Shown here: positions 14,840 through 24,588 of the stretch, piece after piece
Numbering within the stretch: the first letter of the stretch is position 1
Layout of the letters: every line of letters begins with the position of its first letter
Source: CAYGXH01 sp964354485
GTDB taxonomy: Bacteria > Bacteroidota > Ignavibacteria > UBA10030 > SZUA-254
Direction of reading: 5' to 3'
Length of the DNA stretch: 34,863 nt
Assembly: GCA_964354485.1 (NCBI GenBank)
Contig: CAYGZY010000074.1
Span: 1-34,863 of the forward strand
The notes under the pieces: model-generated
Told to the model about the DNA's origin: nothing
Seen by the model: only the letters and a program-made list of their open reading frames with translations
Databases searched by the model: none
Program-made: the position numbers and the translations under genes

Positions 14840-16855
14840 ATGATACCTAATAACCAGAACAATATTGTCTTCCCCCCCGGCAACTCTGTTCCGAACAATC
14901 GTCTCCGAATCCGTATTCTACAGCTCATTCTGGTTTTCCTATTCGTAGGAGTAGTTATACGGCTTATTCAGATACAAATCATCGAATCGGAGTGTTATCG
15001 TAAAATAGCACAAGATCAGTACCAATCGGAAAGGCCTCTTCCAGCCGAGAGGGGAACACTCTTCGATCGATGGGGAAATCCGCTTGCCACCAACATCACG
15101 CGTGCATCATTCGCAGTAGATCCGAAGCTGGCGGCTGACAGTGCCCGATCCATTGCGCGGACATTCTCCCGTCTTTTTGGTGGAAGCGTAAACTCTTATC
15201 TCAAAAAAATCCAAACCGACAGCAGCCGCTTCGAGTGGCTCAAGCGGTATGTCGATTTGAAGTATATAAATGTTATTCAGGCAAAAAACTACGGAGCGGT
15301 CAGGAGTGAAAGAGAGCAGAAGCGTCTATATTACCAGGACCAGATAGCAGGTCAGCTTATCGGTACCACAGAAAACGGAAATGATGGTATTGCCGGACTT
15401 GAAAAATATTTTAACAAAGATCTGCGCGGCAAAGACGGTTATGTTATACTTCAGCGCGACGGAAAGCGCAGGCTTTATCCGTCAGTCGATTACCCGCGTA
15501 TCGAACCTGAGCATGGTCATAACGTCTATCTTACTATTGATATGCGTATTCAGGCAATAGCAGAGAAAGAACTGAAAGAGGGCGCCAAAAAAAATAAAGC
15601 ACGTGGAGGAATCGTGGTTATCCTCCAACCGCAGACAGGAGAAATCCTTGCCATAGCTCAGTATCCACAGATCAATCCGGCTACATTCGGTAAATTCGAC
15701 GTGGAAGATCAGAAGCTTCGCGCCGTGACAGATATTTTTGAACCGGGTTCTGTGTTCAAAATTGTAACCGCTGCCGCAGCTCTGGAACATAGCCTTGTTA
15801 GCCCGGCAAGAAAATTCAATGCAGAGAACGGGATTTATATGGTGCCGGTGCCCCATTCAAAACCTAGGCCCATTCGGGATATCCACAAAGCCAAAGTGTA
15901 TACCTTTGAAGAGGCAATGGAGCATTCAAGTAACATAGTTTTGGCTAAAATCAGCGATATTGTCGGTAGTAAACGTTTTTATCAGATTGCACGCAACTTC
16001 GGATTCGGAACAAGAACCAACATTGAATTCCCTGGCGAAGACCAGGGCGTTCTGAAAAAACCGAAAGACTGGTCCGCCACCACGCTTAATTCGCTCGCGT
16101 TTGGATATGAGGTCAGTGCAACACCCCTTCAAATTGCCTGCGCATACGGTGCTGTTGCAAATGATGGGAAATTGATGAAACCGACAATCCTAAAAAAGAT
16201 AACCGACGCTTCAGGGAATATTATTCGTGAGATAAAACATCAGTTTATTCGAACTGTCATTTCCCCGTCAACTACTGAAGTTCTTACCCGAATGCTCGAA
16301 AAAGTAGTTGAATCCGGGACGGGCACAAACGCACGGATCCAGGGAATGCGGGTGGCCGGAAAGACGGGAACCGCGAAGAAACACATTGACGGACACTACC
16401 AGAGCGACAAATATATAGCATCCTTTGCAGGATTTTTCCCCGCCGACGATCCCAAAATTGTCTGCCTCGTCATGATAGACGAACCGGACGGCAGTGAAAT
16501 ATATGGCAGCACGGTGAGTGCACCGATTTTCCGCGCCATAGCAGAACAGATAATGAACACGACAGATTTTCTACAGTCGACGAACACCCTTCTAACAGCC
16601 AGTAAGCAAAAATCAGCCGCCTTTCCCATTTCTGGCAAAGATAATGACACAACGAAGGGTGTGATACCGAATGTTTGCGGGCTGAGTCTCCGCCGGGCTG
16701 TTGAAATTTTACGTGAACACAAATTAACGCCGAGCATTACGGGCTCGGGCATCGTCACCGATCAAGTCCCTGATGCGGGGTCACAGTTAACCAGCAATCG
16801 CGTCGTCCGGCTGATCTGTCAGCCGAAAACATCTGCCGCTATCGGTTACCGTTGA
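14840..16855 (+). CDS. ftsI: Penicillin-binding protein FtsI (PBP3 type) with C-terminal PASTA domain
   Basis: 671-residue septal transpeptidase that cross-links peptidoglycan during division. A membrane helix (about residues 27-48) anchors it; the PBP dimerisation domain follows with RPLPAERGTLFDRWGNPLA. The transpeptidase motifs are complete: SVFK with Ser304 as the acylated serine, SSN at 363-365 and KTG at 508-510. Residues about 608-664 (VIPNVCGLSLRRAVEILREH) form a PASTA domain, often found in Gram-positive and some Bacteroidota-group PBPs and thought to bind muropeptides or assist localisation. The start has AGGAG upstream. The stop overlaps the region of the murE start, in line with co-translation. 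Works with FtsW encoded downstream. Confidence 0.95.
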   Translation: MIPNNQNNIVFPPGNSVPNNRLRIRILQLILVFLFVGVVIRLIQIQIIESECYRKIAQDQYQSERPLPAERGTLFDRWGNPLATNITRASFAVDPKLAADSARSIARTFSRLFGGSVNSYLKKIQTDSSRFEWLKRYVDLKYINVIQAKNYGAVRSEREQKRLYYQDQIAGQLIGTTENGNDGIAGLEKYFNKDLRGKDGYVILQRDGKRRLYPSVDYPRIEPEHGHNVYLTIDMRIQAIAEKELKEGAKKNKARGGIVVILQPQTGEILAIAQYPQINPATFGKFDVEDQKLRAVTDIFEPGSVFKIVTAAAALEHSLVSPARKFNAENGIYMVPVPHSKPRPIRDIHKAKVYTFEEAMEHSSNIVLAKISDIVGSKRFYQIARNFGFGTRTNIEFPGEDQGVLKKPKDWSATTLNSLAFGYEVSATPLQIACAYGAVANDGKLMKPTILKKITDASGNIIREIKHQFIRTVISPSTTEVLTRMLEKVVESGTGTNARIQGMRVAGKTGTAKKHIDGHYQSDKYIASFAGFFPADDPKIVCLVMIDEPDGSEIYGSTVSAPIFRAIAEQIMNTTDFLQSTNTLLTASKQKSAAFPISGKDNDTTKGVIPNVCGLSLRRAVEILREHKLTPSITGSGIVTDQVPDAGSQLTSNRVVRLICQPKTSAAIGYR

Positions 16856-16857
16856 AC

Positions 16858-18366
16858 ATGATACTTGCACAGCTACTGGATGGAGTTACCGTGACAAAGA
16901 TGTTCCGAACCACTTTCGGACAATCGATTCATATGCAGGACCTCCACATCGATCACATACAATACGATTCACGGAGAGTGAAAGTGAATGACCTCTTCGT
17001 CGCGCTCCGCGGCAGTGGCACTGACGGTCATAAATTCATCGCAGATGCGGTGAAAAACGGCGCAACGGCTGTTGTCGTGGATGACGATACCGCAGCGCCT
17101 GATTCGTATTTTCTTCACTCGGGCGTAGCAAAGCTCGTTGTACCCGACACACGGCAGACGCTTGCAAGAATGGCCGCAAATTATTTTCACCATCCGTCAA
17201 AGAAGCTTACTGTAATCGGTGTAACCGGCACAAACGGAAAAACAACGACAACGTATCTCATCAAGTCGATCCTTGAGAAGAACAACATAAAGACAGGCTT
17301 AATCGGAACCATCGAGTATTGCCTCGGAGACACTGCTCTTCCTGCATCACACACAACGCCTGAATCCCTCGAACTTAACGGATTCCTCTCACGCATGGTG
17401 AATGCGGGATGCTCGCATGCTGTCATGGAAGTTTCCTCTCACGCGCTTCACCAGCACAGGGTAGATGGCATACAGTTCGGAGCCGGGATTTTCACGAACC
17501 TCACACAGGATCATCTGGATTACCATGGCGACATGGATCGGTACTTTCAAGCGAAAAAACTGCTCTTTGAAAATCTTGCGCCGGAGGCATGGGGTATTAT
17601 CAACATCGATGATCCGTGGGGTGGAAAATTCACAGAAGCGACGCGTGCGCACGTTCTCACCTATGGAACAACACCTTCTGCAAGTCTCTACGCAAGGGAC
17701 GTCGTTCTCTCTCTGAACGGAACACGTTTTACTATCGTCCATAACCACGGCACGACGGAAGTAGAATCGCAGCTGCTGGGACGCTTCAACGTCAGCAACA
17801 TACTTGCAGCGGTCGGGGCGGGGATCGTTCTCGAGGTACCCGCGCATAATATCATTGATGCTTTACACCGTACAAGAGCCGTAAACGGCCGCTTCGAACA
17901 GCTTTCTTCACCAGCCGGCTGGACAACCATTATCGACTACGCTCACACGCCGGATGCACTTGAGAAAGTTTTGAAAGCCGTACACGATCTTTTCGCCTCA
18001 GACAGACACGGCCGAATCATAACCGTATTCGGTTGCGGCGGAAACCGCGACAAGGGCAAACGCCCCGTCATGGCTTCCATCGCGACCGCGCTTAGCGACA
18101 TCACGATCATCACGTCGGATAATCCCCGTCATGAGGATCCAAACGTCATCATTGATGAAATCATGAAAGGAGCTCGGCCGGGTTCCGCTGTATACCGGGA
18201 AGCCGACAGGAAAAGCGCCGTCATCAAGGCGCTTACTGTTGCCCAGAACGGCGACGTCGTTCTCATTGCCGGCAAGGGTCATGAAGATTATCAAATCACA
18301 GGGGACACGAAGATACACCTCAGCGATCGGGAGACTGTTGAGGAATATCTGCGCGGGCAATCATGA
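16858..18366 (+). CDS. murE: UDP-MurNAc-tripeptide synthetase MurE
   Basis: Mur ligase of 502 residues that adds the third amino acid to UDP-MurNAc-L-Ala-D-Glu using ATP. Visible motifs are DSRRV (UDP binding), GVTGTNGKTTTTYLI (P-loop), HTTPESLEL, MEVSSHALHQHRV with the carbamylated-lysine region following in YFQAKKLLF, DYAHTPDALEKVL and FGCGGNRDKGKRPVM. DNPRHEDP near the C-terminus is the signature of enzymes that choose meso-diaminopimelate, so the wall is predicted to be of the DAP type. I start at ATG 16858; a TTG at 16852 overlapping the ftsI stop is also in frame. It overlaps murF by ATGA (18363-18366). Confidence 0.96.
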   Translation: MILAQLLDGVTVTKMFRTTFGQSIHMQDLHIDHIQYDSRRVKVNDLFVALRGSGTDGHKFIADAVKNGATAVVVDDDTAAPDSYFLHSGVAKLVVPDTRQTLARMAANYFHHPSKKLTVIGVTGTNGKTTTTYLIKSILEKNNIKTGLIGTIEYCLGDTALPASHTTPESLELNGFLSRMVNAGCSHAVMEVSSHALHQHRVDGIQFGAGIFTNLTQDHLDYHGDMDRYFQAKKLLFENLAPEAWGIINIDDPWGGKFTEATRAHVLTYGTTPSASLYARDVVLSLNGTRFTIVHNHGTTEVESQLLGRFNVSNILAAVGAGIVLEVPAHNIIDALHRTRAVNGRFEQLSSPAGWTTIIDYAHTPDALEKVLKAVHDLFASDRHGRIITVFGCGGNRDKGKRPVMASIATALSDITIITSDNPRHEDPNVIIDEIMKGARPGSAVYREADRKSAVIKALTVAQNGDVVLIAGKGHEDYQITGDTKIHLSDRETVEEYLRGQS

Positions 18367-19754
18367 CCATTACACTTCAGGACCTTATCGGCATTGATCA
18401 CAGTGCAACTTACAACCTGGACACAGTGACCGCTCAATCGGCATGCGGTGTGTCAACCGACTCCCGCTCGATCAGGGCAGGAGAAGTGTTCTTTGCTATC
18501 CGGGGCGACGCATTCGACGGCCATGCCTACGTCGGCGACGCTTTCAACGCCGGCGCCGCATGTGCAGTTATCGATCACAACGCCGACAGAACGACGTTTC
18601 TCGACAAGCCGATCATGGTCGTACGCGATACGGTACGCTCTCTCGGTGAATTAGCACACCTCTACAGAAAAAATTTTTCGATACCGATCATCGCCGTTGC
18701 AGGGAGCAACGGAAAAACCACGACAAAGGAGATGATAGCTTCAGTTCTTTCAACCAGGTTTAACGTGCTTAAAACCGAAGCGAACCTCAATAACCACATC
18801 GGTGTGCCGAAGACGCTGTTCAACCTGCGGAGCGACCATGAGATTGCAGTCGTCGAAATTGCCACCAATCACACCGGCGAACTGAGTTATCTCTGCGACA
18901 TCCTGTCGCCGACGCATGGTTTGCTCACGAACATCGGACGTGAGCACCTTGAGTTTTTTAAGAACATACAGGGTGCGGCCGAAGCAGAGGGGGAGCTTTT
19001 TAAGGCGCTCCGCCGTTCCGGCGTCGGTTTTGTTAACGTAGATGATCCATATATCAAGGAACAGGCGCGTACGCTGAAGAAAAAAATCAACTACGGGTTT
19101 TCAGGTGCCGGCAGACATATCAGCGGAGAAATTATCGGATACAATGACGGCGGATGTGCTACAGTGAGTGTCCGGCAGAAAAACCGGAAACCGTTCCGCA
19201 TTCAGCTATCAGTCCCGGGTAAACAGGCGGCTTTGAATGCTTTCGCTGCTGCGGCTGTTGGCTGTACGTTCAGGATTTCGCCAAGAAATATTCAGACCGC
19301 GCTCCGGAATTTTACGAATGTCGGCAAGAGAATGGAAGTTGTCCGCATCGGCGGGGTGACTATACTGAACGATACGTACAATGCAAATCCGGATTCTGTA
19401 ATCGGAGCGCTTGAAACGATGCAGACAATAAAAACGAACGGCAATAAAATCGCGATCCTTGCCGATATGCTGGAACTCGGCGCCGCGGCGCAGAAGGAAC
19501 ATGAACGCATCGGCGAACTCATCGGAAAGATGGGGATAGAATACGTGCTCACGTACGGACAGATGTCAAAATTGATATATGAGAATGCGCAGGTAACAAT
19601 GAAGGCACACTACGAGCAGAAAAATATACTTGCAGAGTATGCCGCGGAACTTGTCTCGGAAGGAGACCTTGTCCTCGTCAAGGGCTCACGGGGCATGAGG
19701 ATGGAAGATGTTGTAACTTTTTTATTGGAACGTCTGCAAAAAAAACAGGGCTGA
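18363..19754 (+). CDS. murF: UDP-MurNAc-tripeptide:D-Ala-D-Ala ligase MurF
   Basis: 463-residue cytoplasmic Mur ligase that adds D-Ala-D-Ala to complete the pentapeptide precursor. It shows DSRSIRAGEVFFAI at the N-terminus, the P-loop AVAGSNGKTTTKEMI, LNNHIGVPKTLFNL, the MurF-type EIATNHTGEL segment, TNIGREHLEFF, NDTYNANPDSV and ADMLELG. Length agrees with the family. Its start overlaps the murE stop and mraY begins eight bases after its end, so it is part of one transcription unit. No odd features seen. Confidence 0.96.
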   Translation: MTITLQDLIGIDHSATYNLDTVTAQSACGVSTDSRSIRAGEVFFAIRGDAFDGHAYVGDAFNAGAACAVIDHNADRTTFLDKPIMVVRDTVRSLGELAHLYRKNFSIPIIAVAGSNGKTTTKEMIASVLSTRFNVLKTEANLNNHIGVPKTLFNLRSDHEIAVVEIATNHTGELSYLCDILSPTHGLLTNIGREHLEFFKNIQGAAEAEGELFKALRRSGVGFVNVDDPYIKEQARTLKKKINYGFSGAGRHISGEIIGYNDGGCATVSVRQKNRKPFRIQLSVPGKQAALNAFAAAAVGCTFRISPRNIQTALRNFTNVGKRMEVVRIGGVTILNDTYNANPDSVIGALETMQTIKTNGNKIAILADMLELGAAAQKEHERIGELIGKMGIEYVLTYGQMSKLIYENAQVTMKAHYEQKNILAEYAAELVSEGDLVLVKGSRGMRMEDVVTFLLERLQKKQG

Positions 19755-19761
19755 AAACTCG

Positions 19762-20886
19762 ATGCTCTACTATCTCTTAGATTACCTCAATCGTACGCTG
19801 AACCCCCCGGGATTTGGTATGTTCAAATACCTGACGGTCAGGGCGGGTGCGGCGGCACTTACGGCACTGATTATTGCTTTCTGGCTCGGTCCGAAGGTAA
19901 TTCGCATGCTCAAGAAGCACCAGATAGGCGAGGCAGCCAAGATCGAAGCGCCGAAGACACACCTCACAAAAGCCGGAACGCCTACCATGGGGGGATTAAT
20001 TATCCTGGGCGCTATTCTCATTCCGGCTCTGCTCTGGGCAGACCTCTCGAACGGTTATGTGTGGCTTATTATTTTTGTGACCGCTGCGCTCGGGTTTGTC
20101 GGATTTTTAGACGATTATCTTAAAGTGGTAAAAAAGAAACCGAAAGGGCTGATCGAAGAATATAAGTTGTTCGGACAAATTGCGGTCGGACTTGTCGTAG
20201 GATCTGTTATTTATTTCTACCCGCAATTTATCGATCCCGACCTCTGGAAGCTCAAGTCAGCCACTACCATGCCCTTCATCAAGGGCATGGAACTTGACTT
20301 CGGAATACTGTATATCCCTCTCGTGATCTTCATCATTACGGCAACAAGTAATGCGGTGAACCTCACAGACGGTCTCGACGGTCTTGCAGCAGGTTTAGTG
20401 GGCATAGTCGGTATCACTCTGGCAATTATGAGTTATGTTTCAGGCAGGGCAGATCTCAGTCAGTATCTGACTATTCCATTCCTCCGCGGGAACGGAGAAT
20501 TAACAGTGTACTGCGCTGCGCTTGTAGGGGCATCGCTCGGCTTCCTCTGGTTTAACGCCTACCCCGCACAGGTTTTTATGGGCGACACGGGATCGCTCGC
20601 CCTCGGCGGAGCAATAGGGGCGCTCTGCGTACTGATTAAGAAAGAGCTTCTCCTTCCAACACTCGGCGGGGTATTCCTCATAGAGACATTATCCGTCATA
20701 ATACAGCGAATGTACTTCAAGTATACGAAACGACGGTACGGCGAGGGACGGCGTGTTTTTGCAATGGCTCCACTGCACCATCATTTTGAAATGCGCGGAT
20801 GGCCTGAGCCAAAAATTGTAACGCGGTTTTATATCATCGCGATTCTTCTCATGATTCTCAGCCTGGCAACATTCAAGGTCCGGTGA
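19762..20886 (+). CDS. mraY: Phospho-N-acetylmuramoyl-pentapeptide transferase MraY
   Basis: 374-residue integral membrane enzyme that moves phospho-MurNAc-pentapeptide to undecaprenyl phosphate and makes lipid I. About ten membrane helices are present. The family motifs are FLDDYLKVVKKKPKGL (catalytic Asp pair), NAVNLTDGLDGLAAG, NAYPAQVFMGDTGSLALGG and the PLHHHFE histidine motif. APKTHLTKAGTPTMGGL near the first loops is also typical. The message has a perfect 10-bp hairpin in the codons for MPFIKGM (20267-20290). The ATG is eight bases after murF. Confidence 0.96.
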   Translation: MLYYLLDYLNRTLNPPGFGMFKYLTVRAGAAALTALIIAFWLGPKVIRMLKKHQIGEAAKIEAPKTHLTKAGTPTMGGLIILGAILIPALLWADLSNGYVWLIIFVTAALGFVGFLDDYLKVVKKKPKGLIEEYKLFGQIAVGLVVGSVIYFYPQFIDPDLWKLKSATTMPFIKGMELDFGILYIPLVIFIITATSNAVNLTDGLDGLAAGLVGIVGITLAIMSYVSGRADLSQYLTIPFLRGNGELTVYCAALVGASLGFLWFNAYPAQVFMGDTGSLALGGAIGALCVLIKKELLLPTLGGVFLIETLSVIIQRMYFKYTKRRYGEGRRVFAMAPLHHHFEMRGWPEPKIVTRFYIIAILLMILSLATFKVR

Positions 20887-20901
20887 ACGAGGTGATTACT
20901 C

Positions 20902-22302
20902 ATGGACACTGATCAGCTTCTCACGGCACACAGCGCCAGGGGCACGATTGCCGGGAAAAAGGTTTCGATTCTCGGCATGGCAAGAAGCGGCCAGGCGGCA
21001 GCCATGCTTCTCCGGAAGCACGGGGCACAGGTTTTTGTAAGTGACAGCGGCTCATTGAACAATCTTCTGGAACCCGTAAAGATATTACAATCACTCGGGA
21101 TTGATTACGAAATCGGGGAACACTCTCAACGTGTCCTCGATTCCGATCTGATTGTCGTTAGTCCCGGCGTTCCATCGGGCGAGCGCATCATCCAAGATGC
21201 GGAAGACAGAAATATTGCCGTCATCTCAGAACTCGAACTTGCGAGCTGGTACTGCCGCGCCCCGATCATCGCGGTTACGGGCACAAACGGAAAGACAACT
21301 ACGACAACCCTTATCGGAAAAATATTTGAACACGCAGGAAAACCGCACCGCGTTGGCGGCAATATCGGAACGGCATTTTCCGGTTTTGCAGAAGAAATCG
21401 GCGAAAATGAAGTCGCAGTGCTTGAGGTAAGCTCATTCCAGCTGGATCATATTCAGACGTTTCACCCGAAGGTATCTGTTCTGCTCAATATTACACCCGA
21501 TCATCTTGACCGGTATAATCACGATTTTGAGAGGTACATCGCCTCGAAATGTCGGATCTTCGAGAATCAGACGAACGAGGATTACCTCATATACAATCAC
21601 GATGACGAACAGACACGCGAACAGGTACGCCGACTCGCCAGTCTGCATGTGAAGGCTGTTCCTTTCAGCATCAGTCAGCGGTTTCCCGAGGGAGCTGTTA
21701 TCGAGAACGGCGTACTCTCGACATTCATCGGTGGTCAGGAATTCCGGTTCCTGAGCGCCGATTCGGTCGGTATCAGGGGAGCGCACAATCTTTGCAATGC
21801 AATGGCTGCAACGCTTGCGGCTCAAATTTCCGGCGTCGAAAGCCGCGTTGCTGCAGAAACTCTTGCCCGCTTCAGCGGCGTGGAACATCGGCTGGAGTTT
21901 GTACGCGAGCTCAACGGAGTAAAATATATCAACGATTCGAAAGCGACGAATGTCGAATCGGTCTGGTACGCACTTCAGGCTTACCGTGAACCTCTCATTA
22001 TTCTTCTCGGCGGCAGAGACAAGGGAAACGATTACGGAAAACTGCGCGAACCTGTTAAAGAGCATGTAAAAGCTATCATCGCCATCGGCGAATCAGCCCG
22101 AAAGGTATTTGAGGAATTTCATTCGGTCAAACCGGTTATGATCGCAGATTCGATGGAAGATGCAGTGACAAAGGCGCGTACAACCGCAGTCGCAGGGGAC
22201 ATTGTCCTTCTCTCTCCCGCCTGCGCATCATTCGACTGGTTCCGCAACTATGAGCACCGCGGGCTCGTTTTCAAGGATATAGTAATGTCACTCAAAAACT
22301 GA
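20902..22302 (+). CDS. murD: UDP-MurNAc-L-alanine:D-glutamate ligase MurD
   Basis: 466-residue cytoplasmic Mur ligase that adds D-glutamate to UDP-MurNAc-L-Ala. The N-terminal UDP-binding fold (VSILGMARSGQAAAMLL) is followed by AVTGTNGKTTTTTLI, GGNIGTAF, LEVSSFQLD, LNITPDHLDRY, INDSKATNVES and LLGGRDKGND, all MurD hallmarks. LSPACASFDWF near the end is the usual C-terminal motif. GAGGTGAT upstream of ATG 20902 can serve as ribosome binding site. The stop codon overlaps the start of ftsW (TGATG, 22300-22304), a typical reinitiation arrangement. Confidence 0.96.
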   Translation: MDTDQLLTAHSARGTIAGKKVSILGMARSGQAAAMLLRKHGAQVFVSDSGSLNNLLEPVKILQSLGIDYEIGEHSQRVLDSDLIVVSPGVPSGERIIQDAEDRNIAVISELELASWYCRAPIIAVTGTNGKTTTTTLIGKIFEHAGKPHRVGGNIGTAFSGFAEEIGENEVAVLEVSSFQLDHIQTFHPKVSVLLNITPDHLDRYNHDFERYIASKCRIFENQTNEDYLIYNHDDEQTREQVRRLASLHVKAVPFSISQRFPEGAVIENGVLSTFIGGQEFRFLSADSVGIRGAHNLCNAMAATLAAQISGVESRVAAETLARFSGVEHRLEFVRELNGVKYINDSKATNVESVWYALQAYREPLIILLGGRDKGNDYGKLREPVKEHVKAIIAIGESARKVFEEFHSVKPVMIADSMEDAVTKARTTAVAGDIVLLSPACASFDWFRNYEHRGLVFKDIVMSLKN

Positions 22303-23471
22303 TGTCGGAAAATAGAAATCATATCGACCTGACAATCCTCATCTGCGTGCTCGCATTGATGCTCCTCAGTATTGGTATTGTTTATAGTGCATCCGCAACG
22401 ATATCCGCGGACAAAACGGGAAGCAGTGAGTCTTTTCTCACGAACCATGCTATAAAAGTTTTTCTCGGCATCATCTGTATTTTCGTTTTCATGCGTCTTG
22501 ATTACCACAGACTCCAGCGCCTGACGAAGATGGTCCTCGTTATTTTAATACTTTTACTGTTCGCAACGACGGTTGCCGGTTTTGTTGCAAAAGGCGCTCA
22601 ACGCTGGCTGAGGTTCGGTTTCATCGGATTTCAGCCCTCAGAGTTGGCGAAGTATGCTTTACTTTTTCACCTCTCTGCGCTGATTGTAAAGAAGGGTGAA
22701 CTCGTACAGGATTTTAAGAGGGGATACATTCCCATGCTCACGTGGGTTGGTATGGTGACATTTCTAGTGATGGTACAACCAAACTTCAGTATGAGTATGC
22801 TGATCTTTTCTCTTGGTCTCATGATGCTCTATATCGGCAATGTCCGTGTAAAGCATCTGCTCGTCACCTGTGTTTCCCTTATACCCCTATTCGCGCTCTA
22901 CATGATCATTCAACCATACCGTATGGAGCGGATCAGGGACTTTATCGATAGGATATTTGGCAACAACAGCGGACCCGGGCATCAGTTAATGCAATCCATC
23001 ATTGCATTCGGGAATGGGGGTATCTTTGGCGTAGGTCCGGGAGAGAGCAAACAGAGAGATTACTTTCTGCCGGAGGCGTACAACGATTTTGTATTTTCCA
23101 TCATTGGTGAAGAGTACGGTTTCCTGGGGACAATAGCGTTTCTGCTTATCTTTTCACTCATAATGTACAGGGGTTTCAAGATTGCAAAGTACGCGCCTGA
23201 TCCGTTTGGCCGCTTCATCGTGATTTCCATAACATTGGCAATAACGTTTAATGCTCTGGTGAATGCGTGCGTTAGTGTCGGACTATTTCCGACAACCGGA
23301 CTGCCAATGCCTTTTGTAAGTTACGGCGGTACATCCATGGTGGCATCAGCGTGCGCTATCGGTGTTTTGCTTAACGTATCGGCACAAACCGAAATGCACC
23401 CTCGCGCCCGGGAAATTCCGGTTATGGGCGATGTAAACGCCGATACCATCAATCCGAGAAAGGTGTACTGA
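22302..23471 (+). CDS. ftsW: Septal peptidoglycan glycosyltransferase FtsW
   Basis: 389-residue SEDS-family membrane protein that polymerises lipid II at the septum together with FtsI. About ten membrane helices are predicted. Characteristic stretches are KGAQRWLRFGFIGFQPSELAK, the QPNFSMSMLI segment with Gln-Pro-Asn in place of the more common QPD at this point, QSIIAFGNGGIFGVGPGESKQ, LPEAYNDFVFSIIGEEYGF and GLPMPFVSYGGTSM. The catalytic aspartate of SEDS proteins in the large loop fits the position of that YNDFVF region only loosely, so I make no claim on it. Coupled to murD by TGATG, one base before murG. Length is normal. Confidence 0.95.
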   Translation: MSENRNHIDLTILICVLALMLLSIGIVYSASATISADKTGSSESFLTNHAIKVFLGIICIFVFMRLDYHRLQRLTKMVLVILILLLFATTVAGFVAKGAQRWLRFGFIGFQPSELAKYALLFHLSALIVKKGELVQDFKRGYIPMLTWVGMVTFLVMVQPNFSMSMLIFSLGLMMLYIGNVRVKHLLVTCVSLIPLFALYMIIQPYRMERIRDFIDRIFGNNSGPGHQLMQSIIAFGNGGIFGVGPGESKQRDYFLPEAYNDFVFSIIGEEYGFLGTIAFLLIFSLIMYRGFKIAKYAPDPFGRFIVISITLAITFNALVNACVSVGLFPTTGLPMPFVSYGGTSMVASACAIGVLLNVSAQTEMHPRAREIPVMGDVNADTINPRKVY

Positions 23472-23472
23472 T

Positions 23473-24588
23473 GTGTCTTCGCTCAGAATTATATTTGCAG
23501 GCGGCGGGACAGGCGGGCACCTCTTCCCTGCTCTTGCGATCGCGGATGAAATCAAGAGAAGTACTCCCGATGCAGAAATACTGTTCATCGGCACGAAGAA
23601 CAAAATTGAATCACGGATTATACCCACGACAGAATACGGTTTGCGGACAATCTGGATCAGCGGTTTTCACAGGAGTCTTCGGATGAGCAATGTCCTGCTT
23701 CCGCTGAAGATGATCGTATCGTTTCTCCAATCGTATTGGATCATGCGTTCCTTCAAACCGCACGCCGTCGTTGGAACAGGCGGTTATGTCTCCGGTCCGG
23801 TTCTCCGGGCAGCAATACTGGCGGGAGTGCCAACCCTCATCCACGAGCAGAACAGCTACCCCGGGGTTACAACGAGGTTACTCGCGCCGAAAGTTTCGGA
23901 AGTACATCTCACATTCGAGAGAAGCCGGAAGTTCCTCAAAGGATCCCGAGCTACGTTCATCTCAGGCAATCCGACCCGACTTTCTCTGGAAAATGCGAAC
24001 AGAGGCGAAGCTCTTAAATACTTCGGCTTTTCGACTACAGAGAATATGAAAACAGTTCTGCTGTTCGGCGGCAGTCTGGGTGCACGTTCACTGAACGACG
24101 CGATGGCGTCTTCGGTCGCCCCTCTGATGGAGAAAAAAGTCAGGCTCATCTGGCAAACGGGCCGCGATGACCACGAACGCATCCGGGAAATCACCACACA
24201 GTTCCCGGCCGATCGTATCTGGGTAAACGCCTTCATAGAACGGATGGACTACGCCTACGCAGTCAGCGACCTTGTCGTGTGCCGTGCGGGTGCGACCACG
24301 ATCGCAGAACTCACCCGCCTTGGGAAACCATCTGTGCTCGTTCCATATCCTCATGCGGCGGCGAACCATCAGGTCGAAAATGCGCAGGCGCTCTCAGAGG
24401 CAGGTGCTACGGTTATTGTATACGATCACGAGATCCGCGATAAATTGTTCAGCACAATCACCGATCTGATCGAAAGTGAGCATCTCGGAAAGATGAGTGA
24501 AAAAAGCAAGACTATCGGCAAACCCGGAGCAGCATCAATAATAGCAAACCATGTAATACAACTCGCGCACAGATATGGAAGAACATAA
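23473..24588 (+). CDS. murG: UDP-GlcNAc:undecaprenyl-PP-MurNAc-pentapeptide transferase MurG
   Basis: 371-residue peripheral membrane glycosyltransferase of family GT28 that converts lipid I to lipid II. The N-terminal domain has IIFAGGGTGGHLFPALAIA, GTGGYVSGPVLRAAI and HEQNSYPG; the C-terminal UDP-GlcNAc domain has LLFGGSLGARSLN and CRAGATTIAELTRLGKPSVL with PHAAANHQVENA. Every usual motif is intact. The start is GTG at 23473, one base after the ftsW stop; the more upstream ATG is in another frame. The 3' end overlaps the next gene by 14 bases. Confidence 0.96.
   Translation: MSSLRIIFAGGGTGGHLFPALAIADEIKRSTPDAEILFIGTKNKIESRIIPTTEYGLRTIWISGFHRSLRMSNVLLPLKMIVSFLQSYWIMRSFKPHAVVGTGGYVSGPVLRAAILAGVPTLIHEQNSYPGVTTRLLAPKVSEVHLTFERSRKFLKGSRATFISGNPTRLSLENANRGEALKYFGFSTTENMKTVLLFGGSLGARSLNDAMASSVAPLMEKKVRLIWQTGRDDHERIREITTQFPADRIWVNAFIERMDYAYAVSDLVVCRAGATTIAELTRLGKPSVLVPYPHAAANHQVENAQALSEAGATVIVYDHEIRDKLFSTITDLIESEHLGKMSEKSKTIGKPGAASIIANHVIQLAHRYGRT

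Noticed and set aside
21433..22065. Minus-strand frame of 210 codons within murD
   Set aside because: Antisense shadow of murD without any recognisable domain.
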